This document shows positions 56,399-64,000 of a stretch of 64,000 nt of DNA, one piece after another. Source of the DNA: Friedmanniella luteola (GTDB lineage: Bacteria; Actinomycetota; Actinomycetes; Propionibacteriales; Propionibacteriaceae); NCBI RefSeq assembly GCF_900105065.1, contig NZ_LT629749.1:3658001-3722000 (forward strand), written 5' to 3'. The translations under genes were made by a program, and so were the position numbers. The number at the start of each line of letters is the position of its first letter. The first letter of the stretch is position 1. Below the pieces are notes generated by a model, which did no database searches, was not told the origin of the DNA, and worked only from the letters and a program-made list of their open reading frames with translations.

Positions 56399-57139
56399 TC
56401 AGCGGGGGAAGTACTCGACCCGGGGGGTGAAGATGAGGTTCTGGCCCAGCACCCCGCGCGGGCGGCCCAGCGCGTGGACGATCTCGGCGGCCACCTCCGA
56501 CGGATCCATCATCCGCTCGGCGGGGATCTTCCACTGCTCCATCATCGGGGTGTCCATCGCGGCCGGCATGATGCCCTGGATGCGACACGGGTGGGAGAAC
56601 TCGCGGACCTCGGTCTGGAAGATCTCCGTCGCCTTGGCGAAGGCGGCCTTCGAGCTGTTGTAGGCGACGGCCCCGCTGCCCACGGTGACCGCGGAGATGG
56701 AGATGACGTTGAAGATCTCGGCCTCGGTGTCCTCCGTGCGCACGCCGAGGTAGCCGTTGAGGAACGCCTGCATGAGGAAGACCGGCCCGTGGCAGTTGAC
56801 GGCGAACACCTGGCTGTAGGCGCTCTCGTCGACGTCGGTGAGGTAGCCCGGGCGGTCGATGCCGGCCACGTTCACGAGGATGTCGAAGCGGGCACCGTGG
56901 CGCTCGAACAGCGACCCGACCACGCCCGTGCGGTCGTCGGCGACCGTGACGTCCAGCCGGACGGCCTCGGCGGACCCGCCGGCGCTCGTGACGGCCTCCA
57001 CCGTCACCTGGGCCCCCGCCTCGTCGATGTCGCCCGCCACCACGTGCACGCCCTGGGCGGCGAGGGCGACACAGGTGGCCCGTCCCAGGCCGCTCGCCCC
57101 GCCGGTGACCAGCGCCACCCGCCCGTCCAGTCCTGCCAC
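56399..57139 (-). CDS. Short-chain dehydrogenase/reductase
   Basis: 246 residues. Nucleotide motif VTGGASGLGRA (about 11-21), DID acidic residue selecting NAD, NVAGIDRPG, and the catalytic Ser147/Tyr160/Lys164 in SISAVTVGSGAVAYNSSKAA. The C-terminus has no membrane segment. The GTG at 57139 has an ideal AGGAGG upstream and was preferred over the ATG six codons earlier. Substrate unknown. Confidence 0.88.
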   Translation of the reverse strand: MAGLDGRVALVTGGASGLGRATCVALAAQGVHVVAGDIDEAGAQVTVEAVTSAGGSAEAVRLDVTVADDRTGVVGSLFERHGARFDILVNVAGIDRPGYLTDVDESAYSQVFAVNCHGPVFLMQAFLNGYLGVRTEDTEAEIFNVISISAVTVGSGAVAYNSSKAAFAKATEIFQTEVREFSHPCRIQGIMPAAMDTPMMEQWKIPAERMMDPSEVAAEIVHALGRPRGVLGQNLIFTPRVEYFPR

Positions 57140-57267
57140 GTGCACCTCCTCGTCCACCGACCGGCCTGCCCGGTCGCCGCCACCGTACGGTACCCACCCG
57201 GTACCGACCGGAGGTGGCGGGTAGGAGAGGCTGGGCCTCTCCTGCCCCTCCGACCGATCGGCACCGC

Positions 57268-58233
57268 GTGCGCATCCTGCTCTGGAACGTCCACGGCGGC
57301 TACAGCGACTCCCTGACCAGCGGCGGCCACACCTACCTCTACCTGCCGGCCGACCAGCACGGCAGCGGTGGGCTGCCCCGGCTCGACCGCCCCGACGGCG
57401 TCGACGTGCGGTTGACCAGCGCCGAGGAGCTGCGGGACGACCCGCCGGACGTCGTGGTCCTGCAGAGGCTGGAGGAGCTGGACCTGGCGGCGGCCGCCGG
57501 CATCCGCCCCGGCGCTGACGTGCCGGCCGTGTTCTGCGAGCACAACACGCCCCGGGTCGACGTCCCCGACAGCCGGCACCCGCTGGCCGACCGCGACGAC
57601 GTGACCATCGTGCACGTCACCCACTTCAACGCCTTGTTCTGGGACTGCGGGAGCACCCGCACGGCGGTCGTCGAGCACGGCATCGCCGACCCCGGACCGC
57701 TCTACACCGGGGTGCTCCCGCACCTGGCCTTCGTCGTCAACGAGCCGGTGCGCCGCTGGCGCGGCACCGGCACCGACCTGCTCGCCCGGTTCGCCGAGCA
57801 CCCCGTCGACGCCTTCGGCATCGACGCCGAGCGGCTGCCGGCCGCCCTGCCCGGGTCGCCGCGGCTCGCCTACGCCGGGAACCTCACGCCCACCGAGCTC
57901 TACGCCGAGCTCGCCCAGCGGCGGGCCTACCTGCACCTCAACCGCTGGACCTCGCTGGGGCTCTCGCTGATCCAGGCGATGCTCCTGGGCCTGCCCGTCC
58001 TCGTGCTGGAGACCACCGAGGCGTCCCGCGCCGTCCCGGCCGGCGCCGGCGCCCTCTCGACGGACGTCGAGGTGCTGCGCCGCGAGGCCGCACGCCTGCT
58101 GACCGACCCCGACGAGGCTGCGGCGCGCGGTCAGGTCGCGCGGGCCGCGGCGCTGGAGCGCTACGGCCTGGAGCGCTTCTGCCGCGCCTGGGACACGGTG
58201 CTCGAACGCGCGGTCGAGCAGCACGGCCCCTGA
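57268..58233 (+). CDS. Glycosyltransferase, GT-B fold (GT4-like)
   Basis: About 321 residues. It starts VRILLWNVHGGYSDSL. A donor-domain is recognisable in the C-terminal half: RLAYAGNLTPTELYAELAQRRAYLHLNRWTSLGLSLIQAMLLGLPVLVLETTEASRAV and the helical tail. The catalytic loop of classical GT4 enzymes is not obvious, so the assignment is to the fold. An in-frame GTG at 57214 is an alternative start. Confidence 0.75.
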   Translation: MRILLWNVHGGYSDSLTSGGHTYLYLPADQHGSGGLPRLDRPDGVDVRLTSAEELRDDPPDVVVLQRLEELDLAAAAGIRPGADVPAVFCEHNTPRVDVPDSRHPLADRDDVTIVHVTHFNALFWDCGSTRTAVVEHGIADPGPLYTGVLPHLAFVVNEPVRRWRGTGTDLLARFAEHPVDAFGIDAERLPAALPGSPRLAYAGNLTPTELYAELAQRRAYLHLNRWTSLGLSLIQAMLLGLPVLVLETTEASRAVPAGAGALSTDVEVLRREAARLLTDPDEAAARGQVARAAALERYGLERFCRAWDTVLERAVEQHGP

Positions 58234-58252
58234 GCCGCCCCCCTCGGACGCA

Positions 58253-58289
58253 GGACGGCGCCCACCCCCGGAGGGGATGGGCGCCGTCC
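58253..58289. terminator. Bidirectional terminator between the glycosyltransferase and rplQ
   Basis: A perfect 12-bp stem GGACGGCGCCCA/TGGGCGCCGTCC with an inner CCCC/GGGG extension and one bulge. It lies 19 bases after each convergent stop codon. Confidence 0.85.
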
Positions 58290-58306
58290 GGCTGCTCGGG
58301 ACGAGC

Positions 58307-58954
58307 TCAGGCCTGGGTGGGCCTGTCGGTGGTCTCGTCCACGGTCGCGTCGACCGCAGCCTCCTCCACCTCGACGTCGTCGCTCGGCGCCTGCTCGGTG
58401 TCGGTGGCGGCGTCGCGCTCCTCGGTGCCCGTCACCAGCTCCTCGGCCGGGGTGGCCTCGGTGCTGCCCTCGGACTGCACCGCGTCGTCGGGCGCGTCGG
58501 TGCCGGCGGGGGCTCCGGCAGCCGTGGCGGTCGGGGCAGCGGCGCGCCGCGGGGCCGACGCGGACGCCGGCCGGTTGGCCTTCTTGCTGTCCTCGACCGA
58601 CTCGGTCACGAGCTCGATCATCGCCATCGGCGCGTTGTCACCCTTGCGCGGGCCGACCTTGGTGATGCGCAGGTAGCCACCCTCGCGGTCGGCCATCGTC
58701 GGGGCGATCTCGGTGAAGAGCGTGTGCACCACACCCTTGTCCTTGACGGTGGTCAGGACGAGACGACGAGCGTGGATGTCACCCCGCTTCGCCTTCGTGA
58801 TCAGCTTCTCGGCCAGCGGCCGCAGCCGCTTGGCCTTCGCCTCGGTGGTCACGATCCGCCCGTGCTCGAACAGCTGGGTGGCGAGGTTGGACAGGATGAT
58901 CTTCTCGTGCGACGGGCTGCCGCCCAGACGATTGCCCTTGGTAGGTGCAGGCAT
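58307..58954 (-). CDS. rplQ: 50S ribosomal protein L17 (bL17)
   Basis: 215 residues. The core is [28 protein letters not shown] through [24 protein letters not shown] (about residue 115). A tail of about 95 residues follows, first Ala-rich, then strongly acidic with Thr/Glu/Asp, absent from most L17 proteins. Last gene of the alpha operon. Confidence 0.96.
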   Translation of the reverse strand: MPAPTKGNRLGGSPSHEKIILSNLATQLFEHGRIVTTEAKAKRLRPLAEKLITKAKRGDIHARRLVLTTVKDKGVVHTLFTEIAPTMADREGGYLRITKVGPRKGDNAPMAMIELVTESVEDSKKANRPASASAPRRAAAPTATAAGAPAGTDAPDDAVQSEGSTEATPAEELVTGTEERDAATDTEQAPSDDVEVEEAAVDATVDETTDRPTQA

Positions 58955-59061
58955 GCTCAGTTCTCCAGGTCTCGAGCCGCAAGCGCTAGCGGGCTTCCGG
59001 CTCTTCGGTTGTGGTCAGACTGCGCGAGCGGAGCGAGCCCCGACCCCCGCGGCCAGCGGGA

Positions 59062-60084
59062 TCAGTACTGCTCGGTCTCGCTGAAGTCGGCGTCTTCCTC
59101 TTCGAGGTCGTCGTAGCGGCCGATGGCGGCCAGCGGGTCGAAGCCCGGAGCGCTGTCCTTGAGGGACAGGCCCATCTCGTGGAGCTTCAGCTTGACCTCG
59201 TCGATGGACTTGGAGCCGAAGTTCCGGATGTCGAGCAGGTCCTGCTCGCTGCGGGACACCAGCTCGGACACCGTGTGGATGCCCTCGCGCTTCAGGCAGT
59301 TGTAGGACCGGACGGTGAGGTTCAGGTCCTCGACCGGCAGGGCCAGGTCGGCGGCGAGCTGCTCGTCGATCGGCGAGGGGCCGATCTCGATGCCCTCGGC
59401 CTCGACGTTGAGCTCACGGGCCAGGCCGAACAGCTCGACGAGCGTGCGACCGGCGGACGCGACGGCGTCGCGCGGCCGGATGGCCGGCTTGGTCTCGACG
59501 TCCAGGATCAGCTTGTCGAAGTCGGTCCGCTGCTCGACGCGGGTGGCCTCCACCTTGTAGGTGACCTTGAGGACCGGGGAGTAGATCGAGTCGACCGGGA
59601 TGCGGCCGATCTCGGCGTCGGCCATCTTGTTCTGCACCGAGGAGACGTAGCCGCGGCCGCGCTCGACGACCAGCTCCATCTCGATCTTGCCGGTCTCGTT
59701 GAGGGTGGCGATGTGCAGGTCGGGGTTGTGCACCTCGACGCCCGCCGGCGGGGCGATGTCGGCCGCGGTGACCGCACCCGGGCCCGCCTTGCGCAGGTAC
59801 ATGGTGACCGGCTCGTCCTCCTCGGAGGAGACGACCAGGCCCTTGAGGTTCAGGATGATCTCGGTGACGTCCTCGACGACGCCCTCGATGGTCGAGAACT
59901 CGTGGAGGTTGCCGTCGATCTTGAGGCTGGTCACGGCCGCGCCCGGGATGGACGACAGCAGGGTGCGACGCAGCGAGTTGCCGAGGGTGTAGCCGAAGCC
60001 CGGCTCGAGCGGCTCGATGACGAACCGCGAGCGGTGCTCGGAGACGACCTCTTCGGCCAGGGTCGGACGCTGGGCGATGAGCAT
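59062..60084 (-). CDS. rpoA: DNA-directed RNA polymerase subunit alpha
   Basis: 340 residues. The N-terminal dimerisation domain shows [39 protein letters not shown]; the C-terminal domain (about 245-320) has [45 protein letters not shown], which contacts UP elements and activators. Length is normal. It lies between rpsD and rplQ. Confidence 0.98.
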   Translation of the reverse strand: MLIAQRPTLAEEVVSEHRSRFVIEPLEPGFGYTLGNSLRRTLLSSIPGAAVTSLKIDGNLHEFSTIEGVVEDVTEIILNLKGLVVSSEEDEPVTMYLRKAGPGAVTAADIAPPAGVEVHNPDLHIATLNETGKIEMELVVERGRGYVSSVQNKMADAEIGRIPVDSIYSPVLKVTYKVEATRVEQRTDFDKLILDVETKPAIRPRDAVASAGRTLVELFGLARELNVEAEGIEIGPSPIDEQLAADLALPVEDLNLTVRSYNCLKREGIHTVSELVSRSEQDLLDIRNFGSKSIDEVKLKLHEMGLSLKDSAPGFDPLAAIGRYDDLEEEDADFSETEQY

Positions 60085-60163
60085 GAGTGGTTCCTTCTTC
60101 CTCCGCGCTTCCCGCTATTTGAAGGCGCGGTGCCCCGGCGCATCGGGCGCCGGGGGTGGTGCT

Positions 60164-60240
60164 GCCCTTCGACGGGCTCAGGGGGCGGGACCGCTCCCCC
60201 TCGGCAGGACGGGGACCGCTCCCTGAGCCCGTCGAAGGGC
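60164..60240 (-). repeat. Perfect 20-bp inverted repeat between rpsD and rpoA
   Basis: GCCCTTCGACGGGCTCAGGG (60164-60183) and its exact complement (60221-60240) enclose a 37-base GC-rich loop with two GGGACCGCTCC-type segments. The arm is of a palindromic type (CCTTCGAC...CTCAGG) that I have seen dispersed in many high-GC genomes. It may be a mobile palindromic element or an attenuator inside the operon. Confidence 0.8.
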
Positions 60241-60248
60241 GTGAGGCC

Positions 60249-60854
60249 CTACTTGGAGTAGAGCTCGACGATCAGCTGCTCCTGGACGTCGATCACGATC
60301 TGGGCGCGGGTCGGGAGCTGGTGCACGAAGACGCGCCCCCGCTCCGGGACGGCCTGCAGCCAGGCCGGGACGTCGCGCTCACCGTGGGTCTCGCGGGCCA
60401 CCACGTGCGGGGTGGTCTCGCGCAGCTTCGGCGCCAGGTCGATGATGTCGTGCGCGGAGACGCGGTAGGACGGGATGTCCACCTTGTGGCCGTTGACCAG
60501 GAAGTGGCCGTGCACGACGAACTGGCGCGCCTGCCGCCGGGTCCGGGCGAACCCGGAGCGGTAGATCACGTTGTCGAGGCGGGACTCCAGGATCTGCAGC
60601 AGGTTGTCACCCGTCTTGCCCTGGAGCCGGTTCGCCTCCTCGTAGTAGCGGCGGAACTGCTTCTCGAGCACGCCGTAGGAGAAGCGGGCCTTCTGCTTCT
60701 CACGGAGCTGGAGGAGGTACTCCGACTCCTTCGTGCGCCCCTTGCCGTGCACGCCGGGCGGGTACGGGCGGCGCTCGAAAGCCTTGTCCCCACCGACCAG
60801 GTCAACACCCAGTCGACGGGACTTCTTGGTCATGGGACCGGTGTAGCGAGCCAT
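60249..60854 (-). CDS. rpsD: 30S ribosomal protein S4 (uS4)
   Basis: 201 residues. It starts MARYTGPMTKKSRRLGVDLVGG and contains the S4 RNA-binding domain SRLDNVIYRSGFARTRRQARQFVVHGHFLVNG. No zinc-binding cysteines are present at the N-terminus, so this is the C- form. Its 5' neighbour is rpsK. Confidence 0.97.
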   Translation of the reverse strand: MARYTGPMTKKSRRLGVDLVGGDKAFERRPYPPGVHGKGRTKESEYLLQLREKQKARFSYGVLEKQFRRYYEEANRLQGKTGDNLLQILESRLDNVIYRSGFARTRRQARQFVVHGHFLVNGHKVDIPSYRVSAHDIIDLAPKLRETTPHVVARETHGERDVPAWLQAVPERGRVFVHQLPTRAQIVIDVQEQLIVELYSK

Positions 60855-60882
60855 GTTCTCTTCGTCCTGTTCGTTTCTCGGG

Positions 60883-61287
60883 TCAGACGCGGCGGCGCTT
60901 GGGAGGGCGGCAGCCGTTGTGGGGCACGGGGGTGACGTCGGCGATCGCGCCGACCTCGAGGCCGACGGCCCCGAGCGAGCGGATCGCGGTCTCCCGGCCC
61001 GAGCCCGGACCCTTGACGAACACGTCGACGCGCTTCATGCCGTGCTCCATGGCGCGGCGGCCCGCGGCCTCGGCAGCCATCTGGGCGGCGTACGGGGTCG
61101 ACTTGCGCGAGCCCTTGAAGCCCACGGTCCCGGCCGAGGCCCACGCGATGACCGCGCCGGTCGGGTCGGTGATGGAGATGACCGTGTTGTTGAACGTGCT
61201 CTTGATGTGGGCGTGGCCCGAGACGACGTTCTTCTTTTCCTTCTTCCGCACCTTGGTGGAGCGGGTGTTGCGGCCTGCAGTAGCCAT
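60883..61287 (-). CDS. rpsK: 30S ribosomal protein S11 (uS11)
   Basis: 134 residues, with [30 protein letters not shown], and the end [21 protein letters not shown] ([17 protein letters not shown]). Complete length. Confidence 0.97.
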   Translation of the reverse strand: MATAGRNTRSTKVRKKEKKNVVSGHAHIKSTFNNTVISITDPTGAVIAWASAGTVGFKGSRKSTPYAAQMAAEAAGRRAMEHGMKRVDVFVKGPGSGRETAIRSLGAVGLEVGAIADVTPVPHNGCRPPKRRRV

Positions 61288-61334
61288 GTGTTCTCAGATT
61301 CTCCTGGAGTCTCGCCCAAGTAGGCCCGGGGGGC

Positions 61335-61709
61335 TTACTTGGCCTTCTTCTTGCCGGCGACGGGCTTGCGGGCGCCCTTGCGACCACGGGCGTTGGTGCG
61401 GGTGCGCTGACCGCGGACCGGCAGGCCTGCGCGGTGACGCCGGCCCTGGTAGGAGCCGATCTCGACCTTGCGACGGATGTCGGCGGCCACCTCGCGACGG
61501 AGGTCACCCTCGGTCTGGTAGTTCGCCTCGATCCAGTCACGGAGCTGGACCAGGTGCTCGTCGTTCAGCTGGTGGACCCGGAGGTCACCGCTGATCTGGG
61601 TGGCTTCCAGGGTCTCCAGGGCGCGGGTGCGACCGACGCCGAAGATGTAGGTGAGGGCGATCTCGAGGCGCTTGTCGCGCGGGAGGTCGACACCGATGAG
61701 ACGTGCCAT
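61335..61709 (-). CDS. rpsM: 30S ribosomal protein S13 (uS13)
   Basis: 124 residues. [30 protein letters not shown] and the tail [21 protein letters not shown] with a Lys-rich end are typical. First of the closely spaced rpsM-rpsK-rpsD group. Confidence 0.97.
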   Translation of the reverse strand: MARLIGVDLPRDKRLEIALTYIFGVGRTRALETLEATQISGDLRVHQLNDEHLVQLRDWIEANYQTEGDLRREVAADIRRKVEIGSYQGRRHRAGLPVRGQRTRTNARGRKGARKPVAGKKKAK

Positions 61710-61970
61710 CAGGCGGTACTGCCTTTCGGGTGGTCGATGCTGGTCCCGTCGGGGACCCCGGCCCAGAGCCGGAGCATCGCGGAGGTGTCTGGCGTGATGC
61801 GTCCCTGGTTGCCTTGCGGGCGAGATCTGCTCGTCCGACCAGGGCCCCGGCCTCCGACCGGGGGTGGCTCCACCGGCGAGCCGGTGGAGGTGCGATCACA
61901 CGTTCTGGGTGGTGCTGGTGGTGCTGGTGACCGGCCGGGGCCGGTCACCGGTTCGAGCGGAGCGGGAAGC
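61710..61970 (-). other. Spacer between rpmJ and rpsM with two hairpins
   Basis: 261 bp without a gene. CTCCACCGG-CGAG-CCGGTGGAG (61868-61889) and an 11-bp palindrome at 61926-61949 (GGTGACCGGCC and complement) lie close to rpmJ. They could attenuate read-through to rpsM or mark RNA processing. No protein-binding site could be named. Confidence 0.5.
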
Positions 61971-62084
61971 TCAGCCCTGCCGCTGCTTGTGGCGCGGGTT
62001 GTCGCAGATGACCATCACGCGACCGTGCCGGCGGATGACCTTGCACTTGTCGCAGATCCGCTTGACGCTCGGCTGGACCTTCAT
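61971..62084 (-). CDS. rpmJ: 50S ribosomal protein L36 (bL36)
   Basis: 37 residues: [19 protein letters not shown] and [13 protein letters not shown]. The zinc ligands C11, C14, C27 and H32 are present, so it is the zinc-binding form. AGGAG precedes the ATG. Confidence 0.97.
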   Translation of the reverse strand: MKVQPSVKRICDKCKVIRRHGRVMVICDNPRHKQRQG

Positions 62085-62357
62085 GGAGCTCACTCCTGGT
62101 TCTGCTCCGCGCGCACCCGCTCGCGAGAGCGGCCGAGCCCGGAGGGGGGTGGTGTGGACAACGGCCAGGCGGCTCCGGGAGAACCCGGCACCACACCCTG
62201 CGCGTCGGGCCCGCACGGCGTCCGTCACCGGACACGCCTGCAGGCACCACCGACAGGCGGCCAAGGGGTTACTGTACGCGCGCCGCAGTCCGGACTCAAG
62301 TCAGCCCGGAGGGTACGACGACGAGGGCGTCCGCGGCGGGAGCGCCGCGGGCGCGCC

Positions 62358-62579
62358 TCACTTGTGGCGGTAGACGATCCGCCCGCGGGTGAGGTCGTAG
62401 GCCGAGAGCTCGACGACGACGCGGTCGGCGGGGAGGATGCGGATGTAGTGCTGCCGCATCTTGCCGCTGATCGTCGCCAGCACCTTGTGCCCGTTGGTCA
62501 GCTCGACCCGGAACATCGCGTTCGGCAGGGCCTCGACGATCGTTCCCTCGAGCTCGAGTGCGCCCTCTTTCTTGGCCAT
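62358..62579 (-). CDS. infA: Translation initiation factor IF-1
   Basis: 73 residues, one OB fold: [48 protein letters not shown] and GRIVYRHK. The ATG at 62579 gives the standard length. It heads the alpha operon, with a promoter at 62654-62682. Confidence 0.98.
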   Translation of the reverse strand: MAKKEGALELEGTIVEALPNAMFRVELTNGHKVLATISGKMRQHYIRILPADRVVVELSAYDLTRGRIVYRHK

Positions 62580-62653
62580 GGATCCCAATCTGTTGCGGTA
62601 CGGGGTGGGGGTCGACCCACCAGGCGCGCCTGGCGACGGGTGACCGACGTTGT

Positions 62654-62682
62654 AGTCTACGCGCCGCCCGGGCGGGGCTCAA
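62654..62682 (-). promoter_or_regulatory. Promoter of infA and the alpha operon
   Basis: TTGAGC (62682-62677), 17 bases, TAGACT (62659-62654). The predicted leader to infA is about 68 bases. Confidence 0.65.
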
Positions 62683-62738
62683 ACCGCTCAGCGCACCGGG
62701 CTGGGCCGCACCGGCTCCCGGTGAGGACCGGCCCGCGC

Positions 62739-63629
62739 TCAGCGGGCCGGCAGCCCGCGGTCCAGCCGCTCCCGGTAGAGCTCGACGCTCTCCCGCAGCG
62801 CCGCGAGGATGTAGGGCGGGAAGTCCATCCCCTGCCGGTCGGCCCACAGCAGCCGGTGCTCGACGCGGCCGATCTCGCGGGCGTAGCCGGCGAGGTCAGC
62901 GGCAATCCCGAGGTCGGTGGCGACCTGCCCCATGTCGGCCTTGTAGGCGGGACGGGCGTTCGTGCCGACGAGGTTGTAGCTGCGCTCCCGCAGCACGCGG
63001 GCCAGGAACAGCTGCCACGGCCTGAGCACCTTGTCCTGCACCATCGCCGTCGCCGACATCTGGTAGAACGCGAAGTGACCCGGCTCCTGCTGCTTGATGG
63101 GACGGATGATCGTCTCGGCGATGGCCTGCTCCCCCATCTCCGCGAGCCCGCTGCTGAGCTGGTTGTAAGCCAGCACCGCCTGCCGCTCGGTGCTCGCCCC
63201 GGTGAGGAAGTAGAGCAGCTTCGCGATGTCTTGGACCGGCTTGAGGTGGGCCAGCGCGCCGAGGACCTTGATCCGGAAGGACACGTCGAGCTGGGGCTGC
63301 GCCGGTGGGCGGCCGAGGTCGGTCTGCAGCCGGTCGAGGATCAGGCCGTGCTGGATCTCCTGCGGCTGCCAGACGTCGGAGTAGAAGGTCTTGTTGGTGT
63401 CGTCGACGTCGGGCAGCAGGACCAGCAGCTCGAGGACGTTGCGGTCCACCTCCAGCTCGACGCGGGCCAGGTAGTCGATGACGTGCCCGAAGCGCGCAGC
63501 CACCCGGCGGGGGTCGAGGATCGTCCGGTCGACCGAGTCGAGGGGGATCGGCGGGTAGAGCTCACCGAGCCGCTGGACGTGCTCGGCGATCTTGCGCTGG
63601 GTGACGGGTTGCCGTGGCACGCCGGTCAT
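62739..63629 (-). CDS. Ferritin-like di-iron protein (acyl-ACP desaturase-like)
   Basis: About 296 residues, helical, no signal peptide. Two EXXH motifs stand in helices: QPQEIQHGLILDRL (about 90-103) and KQQEPGHFAFYQ (about 180-191), the arrangement of carboxylate-bridged di-iron proteins. An ASTERQAVLAYNQLSSGL helix lies between. Such proteins occur beside infA or elsewhere in actinomycetes, sometimes mislabelled as GTP-binding. The function is unknown. The ATG at 63629 overlaps a TAGGAT box that lies exactly 7 bases before a GTG at 63620, so the latter may be a leaderless start. Confidence 0.7.
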   Translation of the reverse strand: MTGVPRQPVTQRKIAEHVQRLGELYPPIPLDSVDRTILDPRRVAARFGHVIDYLARVELEVDRNVLELLVLLPDVDDTNKTFYSDVWQPQEIQHGLILDRLQTDLGRPPAQPQLDVSFRIKVLGALAHLKPVQDIAKLLYFLTGASTERQAVLAYNQLSSGLAEMGEQAIAETIIRPIKQQEPGHFAFYQMSATAMVQDKVLRPWQLFLARVLRERSYNLVGTNARPAYKADMGQVATDLGIAADLAGYAREIGRVEHRLLWADRQGMDFPPYILAALRESVELYRERLDRGLPAR

Positions 63630-63761
63630 CCTACGGACGCGCTGCCGTCTCCTCCTCCGCAAGGGGCTGTGTCGCTACCCACAGGCCGCGGGGGCAAACC
63701 TTCACCCCGGCGGTGACGAAGGGGTGGGGCCCCCAGCGCCCGCGCCGCCCGCCGGCGGCCC

Positions 63762-64000
63762 TCAGAGCAGCACGAGCAGCAGGAGCACGACCAGCAGCAC
63801 GGCGCCGGCGATGCCCGCGACGGCGACGACGGTGAGCCCGTTGCCGCTGCGCGCCGGGGCGAGCTCACCGGGTCGGCCGCCCGCGCTCGCGACGGCGGCG
63901 GGGTCGGTGTAGGTGGCCAGCGGCGGCAGCCCCTGCACCACGGGGACCAGCTCCCCGAGCGTCTGCGCCGCGAACAGCCGGTCCAGCCGGGCCTGGTAGT
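63762..64000 (-). CDS. C-terminal part of a DUF1707-like membrane protein (cut by window end)
   Basis: The last 78 residues: YQARLDRLFAAQTLGELVPVVQGLPPL resembles the end of the DUF1707 domain (RLxxAxxAxTxxELxxLxxDLP). A polar linker and one C-terminal helix (LTVVAVAGIAGAVLLVVLLLLVLL) follow. The start lies outside the window. Function unknown. Confidence 0.65.
   Translation of the reverse strand, partial: YQARLDRLFAAQTLGELVPVVQGLPPLATYTDPAAVASAGGRPGELAPARSGNGLTVVAVAGIAGAVLLVVLLLLVLL

Overview
The window is about 64 kb of very GC-rich chromosome with a dense, mostly housekeeping gene order. Codons end strongly in G or C, GTG starts are common, stop and start codons often overlap as GTGA or ATGA, and many genes appear leaderless (a -10 of type TANNNT lies 6-8 bases before the start codon). 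The combination groS-groL-shbA-guaB, alr-tsaE-tsaB-rimI-tsaD, glmS/coaA/glmM, rplM-rpsI and the alpha operon infA-rpmJ-rpsM-rpsK-rpsD-rpoA-rplQ is that of an actinomycete. Family-level placement (for example Geodermatophilaceae) is only an impression.

Layout. 1-3.7 kb: 5' part of guaB, the sigma factor gene shbA and groSL, with two CIRCE operators, all on the minus strand. 3.7-6.7 kb: an exported metallophosphoesterase and a THUMP-like methyltransferase. 6.7-17 kb, minus strand: the tRNA t6A genes tsaD, rimI, tsaB and a GNAT-tsaE fusion; a DEAD-box helicase with a long 18-residue repeat array; an alpha/beta hydrolase, alr, nnrD and acpS. 17-22.7 kb: glmS, then coaA on the plus strand, then glmM, rpsI and rplM. 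22.8-27.8 kb: citrate synthase, a CDP-glycerol glycerophosphotransferase-like gene enclosed by two inverted copies of a ~120-bp hairpin repeat, an ABC-F protein and an unknown protein. 28-34.7 kb: a two-component system, a LolA-like exported protein, an ABC exporter pair and an M28 peptidase. 34.7-37.2 kb: a coupled operon of a small membrane protein, trmB, truA and an RsmC-like methyltransferase. 37.4-40.7 kb: a DMT transporter and a convergent ABC-2 exporter. 40.8-49 kb: a GH81 beta-1,3-glucanase under a palindromic operator, sodA, a peptidase S51-like protein, a flavoprotein and an ATP-dependent DNA ligase. 49-55 kb: a five-gene family-5 (Dpp/Opp type) ABC importer. 55-58.2 kb: a membrane mannosyltransferase-like protein, an SDR and a glycosyltransferase. 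58.3-62.6 kb: the alpha ribosomal operon. 62.7-64 kb: a ferritin-like di-iron protein and the end of a DUF1707-like membrane protein.

How the parts relate. Translation and RNA modification dominate: ribosomal proteins, RNA polymerase alpha, IF-1, t6A synthesis, pseudouridine and m7G enzymes, and the helicase. Envelope precursor supply is the second theme (glmS, glmM, alr, coaA, acpS, surface-polymer type transferases). The GH81 glucanase and the oligomer importer may form a glucan-scavenging unit, but this rests only on proximity and LacI-type operator candidates.

The most unusual structures are the inverted pair of hairpin repeats that supply the ends of two coding sequences, a tandem-duplicated leader ORF that runs into the nnrD start, the higher-order repeat in the helicase, the GNAT-TsaE fusion, and a 20-bp perfect inverted repeat between rpsD and rpoA.
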